From: JAADDG01 sp964450755
GTDB lineage: Bacteria > Campylobacterota > Campylobacteria > Campylobacterales > JAADDG01
Direction: 5' to 3'
Assembly (NCBI GenBank): GCA_964450755.1
Contig: CAYVDJ010000100.1
Span: 1-64,000, forward strand
DNA length: 64,000 nucleotides
The notes under the pieces were generated by a model. It was not told where the DNA came from. It ran no database searches and saw only the letters and a list, made by a program, of their open reading frames with translations. Shown in pieces: positions 1 through 9,566 of this stretch; within the stretch, counting starts at the first letter, position 1; the number at the start of each line of letters is the position of its first letter. Made by a program: the position numbers and the translations under genes.

Positions 1-732
1 TCAAATGGATTTGTTTTTGATAACTACTGGTTTGCAAGTGCTACTCCCACTTTTTTGATAAAACTATTGCAAAAAGGAAATTATTTTCTTCCACAACTTG
101 AAAACTTAGTAAGTGATAAAAGTTTGATAGATAGCTTTGATATAGAAAGATTAAAGATCGAACCACTTCTGTTTCAAAGTGGTTATCTTACAATAGATAA
201 AATAGAAGTGAGTGAATTTGAAGAAGTTGAATATTATTTGAGACTACCTAATAAAGAAGTTAGAATTTCCTTTAATAATATGTTGATTAAATATTTAACA
301 GATAATGATATCTTTCTTCCTCAAAAAAAGAGTATCTTTTCAACTTTGGCAAACAGCGATATGGAGGAGTTCAAAGAGACTCTAAGTTCTTTATATGCTT
401 CTATCCCCTATAACTCCTATGTAAAAAACAATATCTCCTCTTTTGAAGGCTACTATGCAAGTGTTTTTTATGTCTATATATCATCTTTGGGAGTAAAGAT
501 CATAGCCGAAGATGTAACAAACAGAGGAAGGATAGATTTTACCGTTTTTATCAAAGAGAAGATCTATATATTTGAATTTAAAGTAAATGATGAAGATCCA
601 CTATTTCAGATAAAAAAGAAAAAGTATTATGAGAAATATCTAAAAGAGAACAAAGAGATCATTTTGGTTGGGATCAATTTTGATGAAAAAGAGAAGAATG
701 TTAAAAAGTTGGTTTGGGAGAAATCTTTGTAA
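1..732 (+). CDS. AAA-ATPase / PD-(D/E)XK nuclease family protein, C-terminal part
   Basis: The reading frame is open from the first base of the window, so the gene starts upstream; 243 residues of its C-terminal part are visible. The opening residues, with an NYWFASATPTFLIKLL stretch, match the end of the ATPase module of the AAA-ATPase-like family (PF09820). The last ~80 residues hold a PD-(D/E)XK-type core: an Asp in GRIDFTVF followed by EFK in YIFEFKV, as in the PDDEXK_9 domain usually fused to that ATPase. These proteins are common, often multicopy, and of unproven function; a mobile or defence role has been suggested for relatives. The next gene is 194 bases away on the same strand and looks independent. 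Family confidence is good; biochemical function is unknown. Confidence 0.8.
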   Translation, partial: SNGFVFDNYWFASATPTFLIKLLQKGNYFLPQLENLVSDKSLIDSFDIERLKIEPLLFQSGYLTIDKIEVSEFEEVEYYLRLPNKEVRISFNNMLIKYLTDNDIFLPQKKSIFSTLANSDMEEFKETLSSLYASIPYNSYVKNNISSFEGYYASVFYVYISSLGVKIIAEDVTNRGRIDFTVFIKEKIYIFEFKVNDEDPLFQIKKKKYYEKYLKENKEIILVGINFDEKEKNVKKLVWEKSL

Positions 733-830
733 TTTTTATTGAAAGCACTATCTTTTGAAGTTAAAAAAGGGTGAAAAAAATCCTTCCAAAATCTTTTGTT
801 TAAGGATTATTTTAAATTTCGTGGGATTTG

Positions 831-891
831 GCTGAAAAAAGAAAATACAAGTATTTTATATCAGCACTTCTTAATACCATTTTGGGTATTA
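831..891 (+). promoter_or_regulatory. Two consecutive hairpins in the leader of ileS
   Basis: A nested hairpin is formed by GCTGA (831-835) with TCAGC (861-865), enclosing AAAATAC (842-848) with GTATTTT (851-857). It is followed by TAATACC (872-878) pairing with GGTATTA (885-891) around a six-base loop. Both lie 36-96 bases before the ileS start. I see no T-box specifier or T-box bulge sequence, so a T-box is not claimed. The structures could terminate the upstream gene or regulate ileS. Confidence 0.4.
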
Positions 892-926
892 TTGCCGCCA
901 ATTAAAGCCACAGGAGTTTTGTAAAA

Positions 927-3686
927 ATGGACTATAAAGATACTTTGCTTCTTCCTAAAACCACATTTGCTATGAGAGGAAACCTTCCTCAAAACGAACC
1001 AAAAAGATATCAAAAGTGGTTTGGTGAAGATAAGATATACCAACAGATGAAAAAAAACAGAAAGGATGCCAAAACTTTTACGCTTCATGACGGTCCTCCC
1101 TATGCAAACGGTCATATACATATCGGTCATACTCTCAATAAAGTTTTAAAAGATTTTATCGTAAAAACCCACTACTATCTTGGAGAGAATGTCCGCTTTA
1201 CACCCGGTTGGGACTGCCACGGACTTCCGATAGAACAGCAGGTGGAGCAAAAACTCGGTAAAGAGAAAAAAGAGAGTCTTCCGATCACCAAAATCAGAGA
1301 ACTTTGCAGAAAACATGCCGGAAAATTTGTGGATATCCAAAGAGATGAGTTTAAAAAGCTAGGAGTCATAGCCGATTGGGAAAAACCGTATATAACGATG
1401 GATTTTGGTTTTGAGGCGGATATATACAGAACGCTTTGTGAGGTGGCAAAAAAGGGTCTTTTGACGGAGAGAAGCAAACCCGTTTACTGGTCATGGGCGG
1501 CAAAAACGGCTCTGGCAGAGGCTGAAGTGGAGTATGAAGACAAAGAGGATTACTCTATCTATGTGGCTTTTGAGCTTGAAGATGAGGCAAAAGAGGCTCT
1601 AAAAACAGACAAAGCCTCTGTCGTGATCTGGACGACAACGCCGTGGACACTTCCCTCAAATGTAGCAATATCTCTAAATCCCGATGAAGAGTATATTTTG
1701 AGTGATGAGGGATATATCGTGGCAAAAGCGTTGTTTGAATCTCTAAAAGAGCAGGGTATCCTAAAAGGGGATATCAAAAAAACTTTTCCCTCCGCACTCT
1801 TGGAGAACAAAACGGCTATCAATCCGCTAAACGGCAGAAAAAGCAGAATCGTACTTGGTGATCATGTTTTGATGGACGGCGGAACGGGATGTGTTCATAC
1901 AGCACCCGGACACGGAGAGGATGATTACAGAGTAGGACTTAAATACAATCTTGAAGTGATTATGCCTGTGGATGAAGAGGGAAAATTTGATGAAACCATC
2001 ATAAGAGAGGGACTTCTTCCAAATCCGAAAGAGTTTGTCGGAGAGCATATATTTAAAACAAATGATAAAATAGTGCAAATGCTCGGAGACTCTTTGCTTC
2101 ATGTCTCAAAATTTACCCACTCATATCCTTTTTGCTGGAGAACCCACAAACCGGTTATTTACAGGGCCACAAAACAGTGGTTTATCTCTATCGATGAAAA
2201 ACCAAAAGGGAGTGATAAAACTCTAAGAGAGATGGCGCTTGAGGAGTTGGAGAGGATCGGCTTTTATCCCCAATGGGCGGTAAACAGAATAAAAAGCATG
2301 ATAGAAAACCGTCCTGACTGGTGTATCTCAAGGCAGAGAGACTGGGGAGTTCCGATAGCCTTTTTCAGAGAGAAAAAGACAGGCAGAGTGATCCTTGATG
2401 AGAAGGTTTTGAACTTTATAGCGATGATTTTTGAGCAAAAAGGGGCTGATGCGTGGTGGAGTATGGAGACAAAAGACCTTCTCTATCCCGGAAGCGGTTA
2501 CAATCCCGATGATCTTGAAAAGGTGATGGATATTTTAGATGTCTGGTTTGACAGCGGAAGCACATGGAATGCGGTTTTAAAATCAAGAAGATACGACAGT
2601 GGAGAGTATCCCTCTTCTATGTACTGCGAAGGAAGTGATCAACACAGAGGCTGGTTTCAAAGCTCTCTTCTTCTAAGCTGTGCCTGTGAAAACAAAGCTC
2701 CTTACAAAACGGTAGTAACTCACGGTTTTACAGTCGATGAGAAGGGTGAGAAGATGAGCAAGTCCAAAGGAAATGTCGTAGCTCCACAGGATATCATGAA
2801 AAAATACGGCAGTGAGATTTTGAGACTTTGGGTTGCCATGAGCGATTATACAAGCGATCTAAAAATCAGCGACAATATCCTGACACAGATGAGCGAACAG
2901 TACAGAAAGATAAGAAATACTTTCAGATTTTTACTTGCCAATGCAAATGATCTTCAAAATCCTATTCCGATAGAGGAGATGGGAGAGATTGACAGATGGA
3001 TCGTAAAAAAAGCAAAGAGAGTGTTTGATGAGATAGAGGAGAATTTCAGAAAATATGATTTTGCAAAAGCTCTTTCACTTTTAAACAATTTTATCTCTTT
3101 TTATCTAAGCGGTATCTATCTGGATATCTCAAAAGACAGGCTTTATTGTGATAAAAAAGATGACAAAAGCAGAGTTTCAGCCCAAAGCGCAATGGCTTTG
3201 ATGGCAAACAGGATGCTCTCTTTGACAGCTCCGATTTTGACCTATACGGCTGATGAGATCATAGAACATGCTCCCGAAGCGATCAAAGAGGATGCCAAAA
3301 CGGTGGCTGATCTTCTATACAGACCGATAGAAGAGGTTAAAAGCGATTTTGACGAAGAGTATATGATCAGTGCCAGAGAGAAGTTTTTTGAGATTGTTGA
3401 TAAATTGAAAAAAGAGAAGAAGATAAAATCAACTCTGGAACTTGTGATAAAGACCGGTTCCAAAGAGATAGCGAAACTAGATTCAACCGATGCCGAAGAC
3501 TGGTTTACCGTAAGTAAAATCATCTTTGATAAAGAAGAGGGTGAACTTCTTGATCGCTTTGAAGTGGAAAAAGATGAATTTGGGATATATTACAGCACTC
3601 ATCACAAATGTCCTAGATGTTGGAAATATAAGGCAAAAGAAGAAAACAGTTTGTGTAAAAGATGTAAAAAGGTTATAGATGGTTGA
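927..3686 (+). CDS. ileS: Isoleucyl-tRNA synthetase
   Basis: Class I aminoacyl-tRNA synthetase that charges tRNA-Ile in the cytoplasm and edits misactivated valine. At 919 residues it has normal bacterial length. The HIGH signature is at residues 65-68 and the KMSKS loop at 609-613; the CP1 editing insertion lies between them, with the [10 protein letters not shown] motif. The C-terminus carries a four-cysteine zinc knuckle (C895, C898, C910, C913), typical of eubacterial-type IleS. The ATG is preceded by CAGGAG about ten bases upstream. The 3' end overlaps the following 40-residue membrane protein by eight bases, which is coupled in turn to gatA, so the three are probably co-transcribed. Confidence 0.98.
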   Translation: MDYKDTLLLPKTTFAMRGNLPQNEPKRYQKWFGEDKIYQQMKKNRKDAKTFTLHDGPPYANGHIHIGHTLNKVLKDFIVKTHYYLGENVRFTPGWDCHGLPIEQQVEQKLGKEKKESLPITKIRELCRKHAGKFVDIQRDEFKKLGVIADWEKPYITMDFGFEADIYRTLCEVAKKGLLTERSKPVYWSWAAKTALAEAEVEYEDKEDYSIYVAFELEDEAKEALKTDKASVVIWTTTPWTLPSNVAISLNPDEEYILSDEGYIVAKALFESLKEQGILKGDIKKTFPSALLENKTAINPLNGRKSRIVLGDHVLMDGGTGCVHTAPGHGEDDYRVGLKYNLEVIMPVDEEGKFDETIIREGLLPNPKEFVGEHIFKTNDKIVQMLGDSLLHVSKFTHSYPFCWRTHKPVIYRATKQWFISIDEKPKGSDKTLREMALEELERIGFYPQWAVNRIKSMIENRPDWCISRQRDWGVPIAFFREKKTGRVILDEKVLNFIAMIFEQKGADAWWSMETKDLLYPGSGYNPDDLEKVMDILDVWFDSGSTWNAVLKSRRYDSGEYPSSMYCEGSDQHRGWFQSSLLLSCACENKAPYKTVVTHGFTVDEKGEKMSKSKGNVVAPQDIMKKYGSEILRLWVAMSDYTSDLKISDNILTQMSEQYRKIRNTFRFLLANANDLQNPIPIEEMGEIDRWIVKKAKRVFDEIEENFRKYDFAKALSLLNNFISFYLSGIYLDISKDRLYCDKKDDKSRVSAQSAMALMANRMLSLTAPILTYTADEIIEHAPEAIKEDAKTVADLLYRPIEEVKSDFDEEYMISAREKFFEIVDKLKKEKKIKSTLELVIKTGSKEIAKLDSTDAEDWFTVSKIIFDKEEGELLDRFEVEKDEFGIYYSTHHKCPRCWKYKAKEENSLCKRCKKVIDG

Positions 3687-3801
3687 TCTCTCACAGCCGG
3701 TTGAGATGAGTTTTATCATAGAGACGATAGTTTTTTTACTCGCTGTTACGGGTGTGGGAATATTTTTTGTAAATTATAAAACGAAGAAGGAGAACAGGTG
3801 A
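3679..3801 (+). CDS. Small single-pass membrane protein (40 aa) between ileS and gatA
   Basis: A 40-residue frame starts at an ATG inside the last codons of ileS (eight-base overlap). Its TGA overlaps the GTG start of gatA (GTGA). It has a short polar N-terminus ([10 protein letters not shown]), one strongly hydrophobic helix at about residues 11-33, and a basic tail ending in KTKKENR, which predicts one membrane span with the tail in the cytoplasm. The exact fit between two genes with overlaps at both ends argues for a translated gene. I do not recognise the family. It could be a small regulatory membrane peptide, or a coupling frame that passes ribosomes from ileS to gatA. Confidence 0.65.
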   Translation: MVDLSQPVEMSFIIETIVFLLAVTGVGIFFVNYKTKKENR

Positions 3802-5153
3802 TTACGCTAAAAGAGGCTCTATCGCTTCCAAAAGAGGAGATAGCCGAGTTTAGAAAAGATTTGGCAAAAAAGATAAAAGAGAAAAAAGAGTTGGGCGGTT
3901 ATGTCGAACAGCTCACGGGTGAGGAGATCAATGTTTACGGAGAAGGGATTCCCATTGCGATAAAAGACAATATTCAGGTAAAAGGGTGGAATGTAACCTG
4001 CTCTTCCAAAATCCTTCAAGGATACACAGCTCCTTACAATGCGACCGTGATCGATAATATGCTCTCTTATGGGCTTTCTCCTTTTGGCAGATGCAATATG
4101 GATGAGTTTGCGATGGGAAGTTCCACCGAAACCAGCTGTTACGGAAATACTTTGAATCCTCATGATCCAAACAGAGTTCCCGGAGGAAGCAGCGGAGGAA
4201 GTGCGGCGGTAGTCGGCGGAGGTATAGCGATAGCCGCTCTTGGAAGCGATACTGGAGGAAGTATCAGACAACCTGCGGCATTTTGCGGATGTGTAGGGAT
4301 GAAACCGACATACTCCACTGTCAGCAGATACGGTTTGACCGCTTTTTCAAGCTCTTTGGATCAGATAGGACCTTTGAGTCAAAATGTAGAAGATGCGGCT
4401 ATCTTGTTTGATATCATAAAAGGGCATGAGCCAAAAGACTCTACAAGCGCAGATATCAAATATGAAAAAGTATCCGATAAACTGAACAGAGACAGAAAAT
4501 TGACAATAGCCGTTATAGAAAACTATCTTGAGGAGTCTTCGCCTGTTATACAAAAAAGCTGTAATGAAGCGATCAAAGCTCTAAAAGAGGCAGGACATAA
4601 GATAGTCTATAAAAATCTGATAGATTCAAAATATGACATAGCGACATATTATATCGTGGCAACTGCGGAAGCAAGTGCAAATCTAAGCCGTTTTGACGGT
4701 GTCAGATACGGCAACAGAGTGGAGAGTCCAAATCTGAAAGAGATGTATAGAAAAACAAGAGGGGAGGGGTTTGGCGAAGAGGTCAAAAGAAGAATCCTTC
4801 TTGGAACTTTTGTTTTGAGCAGCGGTTATTATGATGCCTACTACATAAAAGCGCAAAAAGCAAGACATCTTATAAAAGAGCAGTATGAAAATATCTTTAA
4901 AGAGGCCGATCTCATCTTCACTCCCGTAACTCCGAGTGTGGCATTTGAGTTTGGAAGCAAAAAAGATCCTCTTGAGATGTATCTTAGCGATATCTATACA
5001 ATAGCGGTAAATTTGGCGGGTCTTCCTGCAATCTCACTTCCGATAGGCAAAAATGACGACGGACTCCCGATAGGAGGACAGTTTATAGCAAAAGCTTTTG
5101 ATGAGCAGACACTTTTTGACGGCGCTCTTGGTTTGGAGAGTATATTGTCTTGA
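3798..5153 (+). CDS. gatA: Amidase-signature protein, probable Glu/Asp-tRNA(Gln/Asn) amidotransferase subunit A
   Basis: This is the amidase-signature subunit of the GatCAB transamidosome, which releases ammonia from glutamine to convert Glu-tRNA(Gln) and Asp-tRNA(Asn). The Ser-cisSer-Lys triad fits K56 (in AIKDN), S131 (GGSSGGSAA) and S155 ([10 protein letters not shown]), with the same 75- and 24-residue spacing as characterised GatA. The 451-residue length is slightly short for GatA but normal in this phylum. gatB and gatC are not in the window, which is usual because the genes are often unlinked. The GTG start overlaps the stop of the preceding small membrane protein. Other amidase-signature enzymes are possible but less likely. 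Confidence 0.95.
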   Translation: MITLKEALSLPKEEIAEFRKDLAKKIKEKKELGGYVEQLTGEEINVYGEGIPIAIKDNIQVKGWNVTCSSKILQGYTAPYNATVIDNMLSYGLSPFGRCNMDEFAMGSSTETSCYGNTLNPHDPNRVPGGSSGGSAAVVGGGIAIAALGSDTGGSIRQPAAFCGCVGMKPTYSTVSRYGLTAFSSSLDQIGPLSQNVEDAAILFDIIKGHEPKDSTSADIKYEKVSDKLNRDRKLTIAVIENYLEESSPVIQKSCNEAIKALKEAGHKIVYKNLIDSKYDIATYYIVATAEASANLSRFDGVRYGNRVESPNLKEMYRKTRGEGFGEEVKRRILLGTFVLSSGYYDAYYIKAQKARHLIKEQYENIFKEADLIFTPVTPSVAFEFGSKKDPLEMYLSDIYTIAVNLAGLPAISLPIGKNDDGLPIGGQFIAKAFDEQTLFDGALGLESILS

Positions 5154-5194
5154 AATTATACTCTCATGACTGTATGTGAAACAAGCGGGTTAAA

Positions 5195-6397
5195 ATGAAA
5201 ATTTTAACTGTAAACTGCGGGAGTTCCTCTTTGAAATTTTCTCTTTATGAGATGAAAGATGAGAGATTGTTGGCAGGAGGAGTTATCGAAAAGATAGGAG
5301 AGGAACTCTCAACGGTTACTTTGACAAAAGAGAATAAAAAAAGCACTTTTGAAAAGAGGATAAAAGATCACCACAAAGCGGTAGAAGTACTTGAAGAGAT
5401 ACTTCAATCCTATGATATTTTAAGAGATTTAAACGATTTGGATGTTGTGGGTCACAGAGTGGTTCACGGGGGTGAGGAGTTTACAAAACCGACTCTTATA
5501 GATAAGAATGTCATAGAGAAAATCCGCTCTTTGTTTCATCTTGCTCCTCTTCACAATCCTGCCAATTTGGAGGGAATAGAGGCTGTTTTGAAAAAAGCTC
5601 CCTTTTTAAAACAGGTAGCGGTATTTGATACGGCATTTCATCAGAGTATGCCAAAATATGCATCCATGTATGCAATAGATAGAAAATTTTATAAAGATTT
5701 TTATATAAGAAGATACGGTTTTCACGGTACCTCCCACCACTATGTAGCAAAAGAGAGTGCAAAATATCTAAAAAAAGAATTTAAAAGTATAAATCTTATA
5801 ACTTTACATATCGGAAACGGAGCAAGTGCCTGTGCGGTTCAAGAGGGAAAAAGTATCGATACTTCGATGGGTTTTACACCTCTTGAGGGGCTCGTTATGG
5901 GAACTCGAAGCGGAGATATTGATGCAGGAGTGATATTTTATCTCTCAAGGCAGATGAAAATGAGTATAGATGAGATAGATACTCTTTTGAATAAAAAGAG
6001 CGGTTTAAAAGGTCTGTGCGGTAAAAATGATCTAAGAGAGATAGAGAAATCTATAAAAGAGGGCGATAAAGATGCTCTTTTGGCCTTTGAGATATTTTGT
6101 TACAGGATAAAAAAATATATAGGTGCATATTTTGCCGTTATGGGAAGAGTGGACGCCGTCGTTTTTACGGCAGGTATAGGAGAAAACAGTAAAAAGGTAA
6201 GAGAGAAAGTCTGTAAAGGTTTACAGAACATGGGAATAGTTCTTGATAAAGAGGCGAATGAGAAAAATTTGAAAGAGATAAGCAAAAAAGAGAGCAGAAC
6301 AAAGATCCTTGTTATCCCTACAAATGAGGAGATAGAGATAGCAAGGCAGAGTATGTTATGTTTTAAAGATAACTCTTTTGGCTTTCATGCCGAGTAA
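5195..6397 (+). CDS. ackA: Acetate kinase
   Basis: Interconverts acetyl phosphate plus ADP and acetate plus ATP in the cytoplasm (ASKHA fold). The 400-residue length is standard. The N-terminal VNCGSSSLKFSL phosphate loop, the HRVVHGG substrate motif, the DTAFHQSMP segment carrying the catalytic Asp, GTRSGDID with the catalytic Arg, and TAGIGENS are all present. The usual partner pta is not adjacent: gatA is upstream (41-base spacer) and a convergent MATE gene is downstream. The last 42 bases overlap the 3' end of the MATE gene on the other strand. Phosphotransacetylase is presumably encoded elsewhere. Confidence 0.97.
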   Translation: MKILTVNCGSSSLKFSLYEMKDERLLAGGVIEKIGEELSTVTLTKENKKSTFEKRIKDHHKAVEVLEEILQSYDILRDLNDLDVVGHRVVHGGEEFTKPTLIDKNVIEKIRSLFHLAPLHNPANLEGIEAVLKKAPFLKQVAVFDTAFHQSMPKYASMYAIDRKFYKDFYIRRYGFHGTSHHYVAKESAKYLKKEFKSINLITLHIGNGASACAVQEGKSIDTSMGFTPLEGLVMGTRSGDIDAGVIFYLSRQMKMSIDEIDTLLNKKSGLKGLCGKNDLREIEKSIKEGDKDALLAFEIFCYRIKKYIGAYFAVMGRVDAVVFTAGIGENSKKVREKVCKGLQNMGIVLDKEANEKNLKEISKKESRTKILVIPTNEEIEIARQSMLCFKDNSFGFHAE

Positions 6398-7654
6398 AAT
6401 TCCTCTTGCCATCATCAAAACGATCATTGAGATCCAAAGAGCGTGATTGTGTAAAATATCCCTTGTTAGATAGTAGGTTGGCAGATAGATTAAAAATACT
6501 GCTGTTAGCATACTGTTTCTCAGGCTTTTTGATGCGGTAGCTCCAAGATAGATTCCATCCCACAGATAACAAAAGCTGTTGACAAGAGGTGCTATGATCG
6601 TATAACCGATATAAACAAGAGCTATATCTATCACAGTCTGGTTATTTGTAAAGAGAGAGATTATATCTTTTGGAAAGAGAAAAAATACAAAAGAGAAAAC
6701 AGCTCCCAAACCAAATCCCCAGATAAAAATTCTTTTTATTACCTTTTTTAAAGTTTTTTTATCTTTTGTTATATATTTTCCAATCAGACTCTCCGAAGCA
6801 AAAGCAAATCCGTCTATTCCGTAGGCAAATACAGTCCAAAGCTGCATAAGGATAGTATTTGCCGCAAGAATGTCATCTCCATAGAGTGCAGATTGTGCTG
6901 TAAAGAAGGAAAAGGCAAAAATCAAAGAGATCGTTCTTATAAAGATATCCATATTCAATTTAAAAAACTCTATAATCTCCTCTATATGAAAAATCTCTTT
7001 CAGATTTATCCTAAAGAGTCTGTTTTTGTACTCTTTTTTTATAAGATAAAGGGCTAAAAAGACACCTGCATACTGGGATAAAACTGTTCCCAAAGCCACG
7101 CCTTTTACATCCATGTTCAAACCGTAGATAAATATAAAATCCAAAATGATATTCAAAAAATTTGTAAAAACAACGATAAACATTGTATATCTGGCATTTT
7201 GCATACCCATCAACCAACCGTTTAAAGCATACAGAGACAAAACGGCAAAAACATCAAAGATTCTGATGGAAAAGTAATTTTTTGCCAAAATTTCCACCTC
7301 TTTTGATGCATCAACCAAAGAGAAAGCAGTATCTTTTATAAAGCTTTGCAATATAAAAATAGCAAAAGCGATAACAAAAGAGGCAAACAAAGAGCGATAG
7401 AGGGTAACGGAGAGTTTATATCGGTCATCTCTTCCATACGCCTGGGCAGTAACTCCTGTGGTTCCCATTCTCAAAAAACCAAAACTCCAGTACAAAAAAC
7501 CAAATATCATCCCTCCTATCGCAACAGCTCCGATATATGAGCTTTTGTTTAGGTGTCCTATCAACATCAGATCAACAGAAGAGAGAAGAGGAACACTGAG
7601 ATTGCTTAGAATATTTGGAATGGAAAGTTTTAAAATTTCTTTGTTTAACTGCAA
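6356..7654 (-). CDS. MATE-family multidrug/organic cation efflux transporter
   Basis: A 432-residue, very hydrophobic protein with about twelve predicted membrane helices in two halves. The N-terminus (LSIPNILSNLSVPLLSSVDLMLIGHL) matches the conserved first helix of MATE exporters (NorM/DinF type), which extrude cationic compounds in exchange for sodium ions or protons. The start is a TTG three bases after the stop of the upstream unknown gene. It is therefore the last gene of the minus-strand cluster that begins with the TorD-like chaperone. The 3' end overlaps ackA by 42 bases tail to tail. The substrate cannot be inferred. Confidence 0.9.
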   Translation of the reverse strand: MQLNKEILKLSIPNILSNLSVPLLSSVDLMLIGHLNKSSYIGAVAIGGMIFGFLYWSFGFLRMGTTGVTAQAYGRDDRYKLSVTLYRSLFASFVIAFAIFILQSFIKDTAFSLVDASKEVEILAKNYFSIRIFDVFAVLSLYALNGWLMGMQNARYTMFIVVFTNFLNIILDFIFIYGLNMDVKGVALGTVLSQYAGVFLALYLIKKEYKNRLFRINLKEIFHIEEIIEFFKLNMDIFIRTISLIFAFSFFTAQSALYGDDILAANTILMQLWTVFAYGIDGFAFASESLIGKYITKDKKTLKKVIKRIFIWGFGLGAVFSFVFFLFPKDIISLFTNNQTVIDIALVYIGYTIIAPLVNSFCYLWDGIYLGATASKSLRNSMLTAVFLIYLPTYYLTRDILHNHALWISMIVLMMARGILLGMKAKRVIFKT

Positions 7655-7657
7655 CTT

Positions 7658-8098
7658 TTAAACAACACCTTCAAATTCATCTGTAATATTTTTCAGCTTT
7701 GTTTTGAACTTTTCCGCTTTTTGAATCATCTCATCAAATATCTCATCGGATGAAAAATTATCCGCCAACTCTTTGTAAATATCGGTTTTGTGATCGATTT
7801 GGGATGTGAATATATCAAAAAGTCTTTGCATATCCTCTTTTGAAAAAACCGCTTTTAAAAGATCGGTTAACATCCTCTTTCTCTCTCTCAACTGAATGGA
7901 TTCACCGTAAAATTCGGCTGCCGATTTGATATCGAGTCTTGAGAAATATACTCCGCACATCTGGGGTGCCAACATATATTTTTTTAAAATCTCCATGAAG
8001 CCTTCACCCTCATCAAAATTCTCCTCTTTTTCCCGGGTGATAAAACACTCTTTCTCAAAGTTTTCAAATTCTTTTTTCAGATTGTCAAATTCCTGCAT
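7658..8098 (-). CDS. Unknown helical protein in a TorD/polyferredoxin cluster
   Basis: 146 residues, acidic and almost wholly helical in character, with a highly charged N-terminal ~30 residues (LKKEFENFEKE) and no signal peptide or membrane segment, so it is probably cytoplasmic. I do not recognise the family. Two cysteines (C22 and one in APQMCGVYF) do not form a metal motif. The start overlaps the preceding gene by 14 bases, implying translational coupling, and the MATE gene follows after three bases. Its position downstream of a TorD-like chaperone and a polyferredoxin suggests a role in assembly of, or electron supply to, a molybdoenzyme. That is an inference from context only. Confidence 0.75.
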   Translation of the reverse strand: MQEFDNLKKEFENFEKECFITREKEENFDEGEGFMEILKKYMLAPQMCGVYFSRLDIKSAAEFYGESIQLRERKRMLTDLLKAVFSKEDMQRLFDIFTSQIDHKTDIYKELADNFSSDEIFDEMIQKAEKFKTKLKNITDEFEGVV

Positions 8099-8477
8099 CT
8101 CTTTCCTTAACTATTTTATTTATGATCTGTATTATCTTTTTGTCATCCATCATGAGCATTTCTCTCTCTTCTACCAGGATAAAATCCTCTTCTTTTTTAA
8201 AAGCTGCTATTAAAAAGCCGTTGAGATTGTAAAAATCTGCCGCTTTTTTTTGAAACTCTTCGGCAAAAACCGTAACCTCCACTTTTGATTTTTTCAGATT
8301 TGAGATAAAAAATTTAAAATCATCTTCATTGATAGCTATACCTATCAGATGGGCTTTTATATTGTTTGTTGCAAGATAGTCGTTTATTACCGGAGGAAGT
8401 TTGGAGTTTGCAGCATCCGCTCCGGCATAGGCGATAATAGTCATCTCTTTTTTCAGTAAATCTCTTTCTGTTTGCAC
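8085..8477 (-). CDS. Unknown protein, possible shikimate-dehydrogenase-N-like fold
   Basis: 130 residues from a GTG start that has a good AAGGAGAG site a few bases upstream; an internal ATG (residue 12) is the alternative. Residues ~12-75 run YAGADAANSKLPPVINDYL ... VEVTVFAEEF. This resembles the AroE N-terminal domain layout, where an xxSKSPxxxxxxF segment is followed by a VTVPFK strand, but the catalytic Lys and the NADP domain are absent. The resemblance is visual and weak. The C-terminal part has EEREMLMMDDKKIIQIINKI. It lies 15 bases after the polyferredoxin gene and overlaps the next unknown gene by 14, so it is part of the same operon. Function unknown. Confidence 0.72.
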   Translation of the reverse strand: MQTERDLLKKEMTIIAYAGADAANSKLPPVINDYLATNNIKAHLIGIAINEDDFKFFISNLKKSKVEVTVFAEEFQKKAADFYNLNGFLIAAFKKEEDFILVEEREMLMMDDKKIIQIINKIVKERDAGI

Positions 8478-8492
8478 TTTCTCTCCTTAATA

Positions 8493-9566
8493 TTAAGTTC
8501 CCCAAAGATTCAAGGCTTCATCTTCTTCTATCTTGCATCTTTTGCAGATCTTCTCTCCTCCTTCACAGGTGAAAAGATTACCGCATTCATTGCATCTTGT
8601 GATATTAAATCTCTTAAGAGGGGTTTGGGTCGGTTCAAAAAACTCTTTTGTATCAAAAAACTCTCTGATCTTTATGGACTCTTTTTCACATACATCATGA
8701 CAGAGTTTGCATTTCAGACAGAGCATATCATCAAAAAATATGACGCTTCCCTTAAAATCGCTGCTTAAAGCTCCGCTTGGGCAGATTCTGTAACAGACAG
8801 AGCAGTTGTCGCAGCTGTCGTCTATCTCTTTGGAAGAACAAAAAGAGATCTTATCACTTTTAATCTTTTGATACTCTTTTGGTTTTTGTACTCTTTTTAG
8901 AACACTGTAAAGCAGTTTTCTTTTATCGGGAATGATTTTTTCTCTCTTTTTTAAACTCTCTTTGGCACTTATGGAGATGGAGGAAGTTTGCATACTCAAA
9001 GCTTTCTCTTTCATTTTTTGGGCATTTTGTGAGATACCTTCTGGAGTGAAAAGCCTGAATATATCTCTTCGGGAATTTTTTTGTTCCTTTTTGCAGGAAT
9101 TCTTTTTTACAAACTCTCTTTTGATTCTTTTATCACCTGTTTTGGAGAGTATAAGATTTGCTTCGTCTATGGTATCTTCTATCTTTTGAAACAGAGGTTC
9201 TTTTAAACTGCACTCTTCACAGTGTCCCAGATCCAAAACCGTATCTTTGATAAGTGCCAGTGAGATAAGATATTCCACATTGAATGCACTCAGACAGATA
9301 AAATTGCTTTTGCAGCTTATAACTTTTTCATCACTTTTGATAAAATTGAAAAAAAATTCTTTTACACTAAAAGAGTTTAGTTTTAAAGCTTCCGTAGGAC
9401 AAGCACCGATACATGCTCCGCAGGAAATACAGTTTTCTTGAAAGATACCAAGAGAGCCTTCGTTACATTTTATCGCATCTGTAAAGCAGATATCTTCACA
9501 CTCTTTGCATTGGGATAATTTTGAAGAGTATCTGACACAAAAGGAGGGTTCAAGTTTCAGTTTCAC
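8493..9566 (-). CDS. Polyferredoxin-like 4Fe-4S protein with C-terminal zinc ribbon
   Basis: 357 residues with several cysteine clusters. An N-terminal group (C10, C20, C23, C27) is followed by a classical 4Fe-4S motif CISCGACIGACP (C46, C49, C52, C56). A ~150-residue basic linker comes next, then two more motifs (CDNCSVCYRICP and CLKCKLCHDVCE) and a four-cysteine zinc-ribbon-like tail (CNECG ... CKRC). No signal peptide is seen, so it is probably cytoplasmic. The GTG start overlaps the TorD-like gene stop by one base (TAGTG). Such proteins accompany formate dehydrogenase or other molybdoenzyme loci in Campylobacterota. An electron-transfer or maturation role is inferred; no catalytic domain is visible. 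Confidence 0.85.
   Translation of the reverse strand: MKLKLEPSFCVRYSSKLSQCKECEDICFTDAIKCNEGSLGIFQENCISCGACIGACPTEALKLNSFSVKEFFFNFIKSDEKVISCKSNFICLSAFNVEYLISLALIKDTVLDLGHCEECSLKEPLFQKIEDTIDEANLILSKTGDKRIKREFVKKNSCKKEQKNSRRDIFRLFTPEGISQNAQKMKEKALSMQTSSISISAKESLKKREKIIPDKRKLLYSVLKRVQKPKEYQKIKSDKISFCSSKEIDDSCDNCSVCYRICPSGALSSDFKGSVIFFDDMLCLKCKLCHDVCEKESIKIREFFDTKEFFEPTQTPLKRFNITRCNECGNLFTCEGGEKICKRCKIEEDEALNLWGT

Noticed and set aside
733..926. T-box leader before ileS
   Set aside because: Hairpins exist but no T-box core or isoleucine specifier is visible, and the phylum rarely uses T-boxes.
3819..4271. 150-codon open frame on the minus strand inside gatA
   Set aside because: Antisense shadow of gatA with no motif or family likeness.
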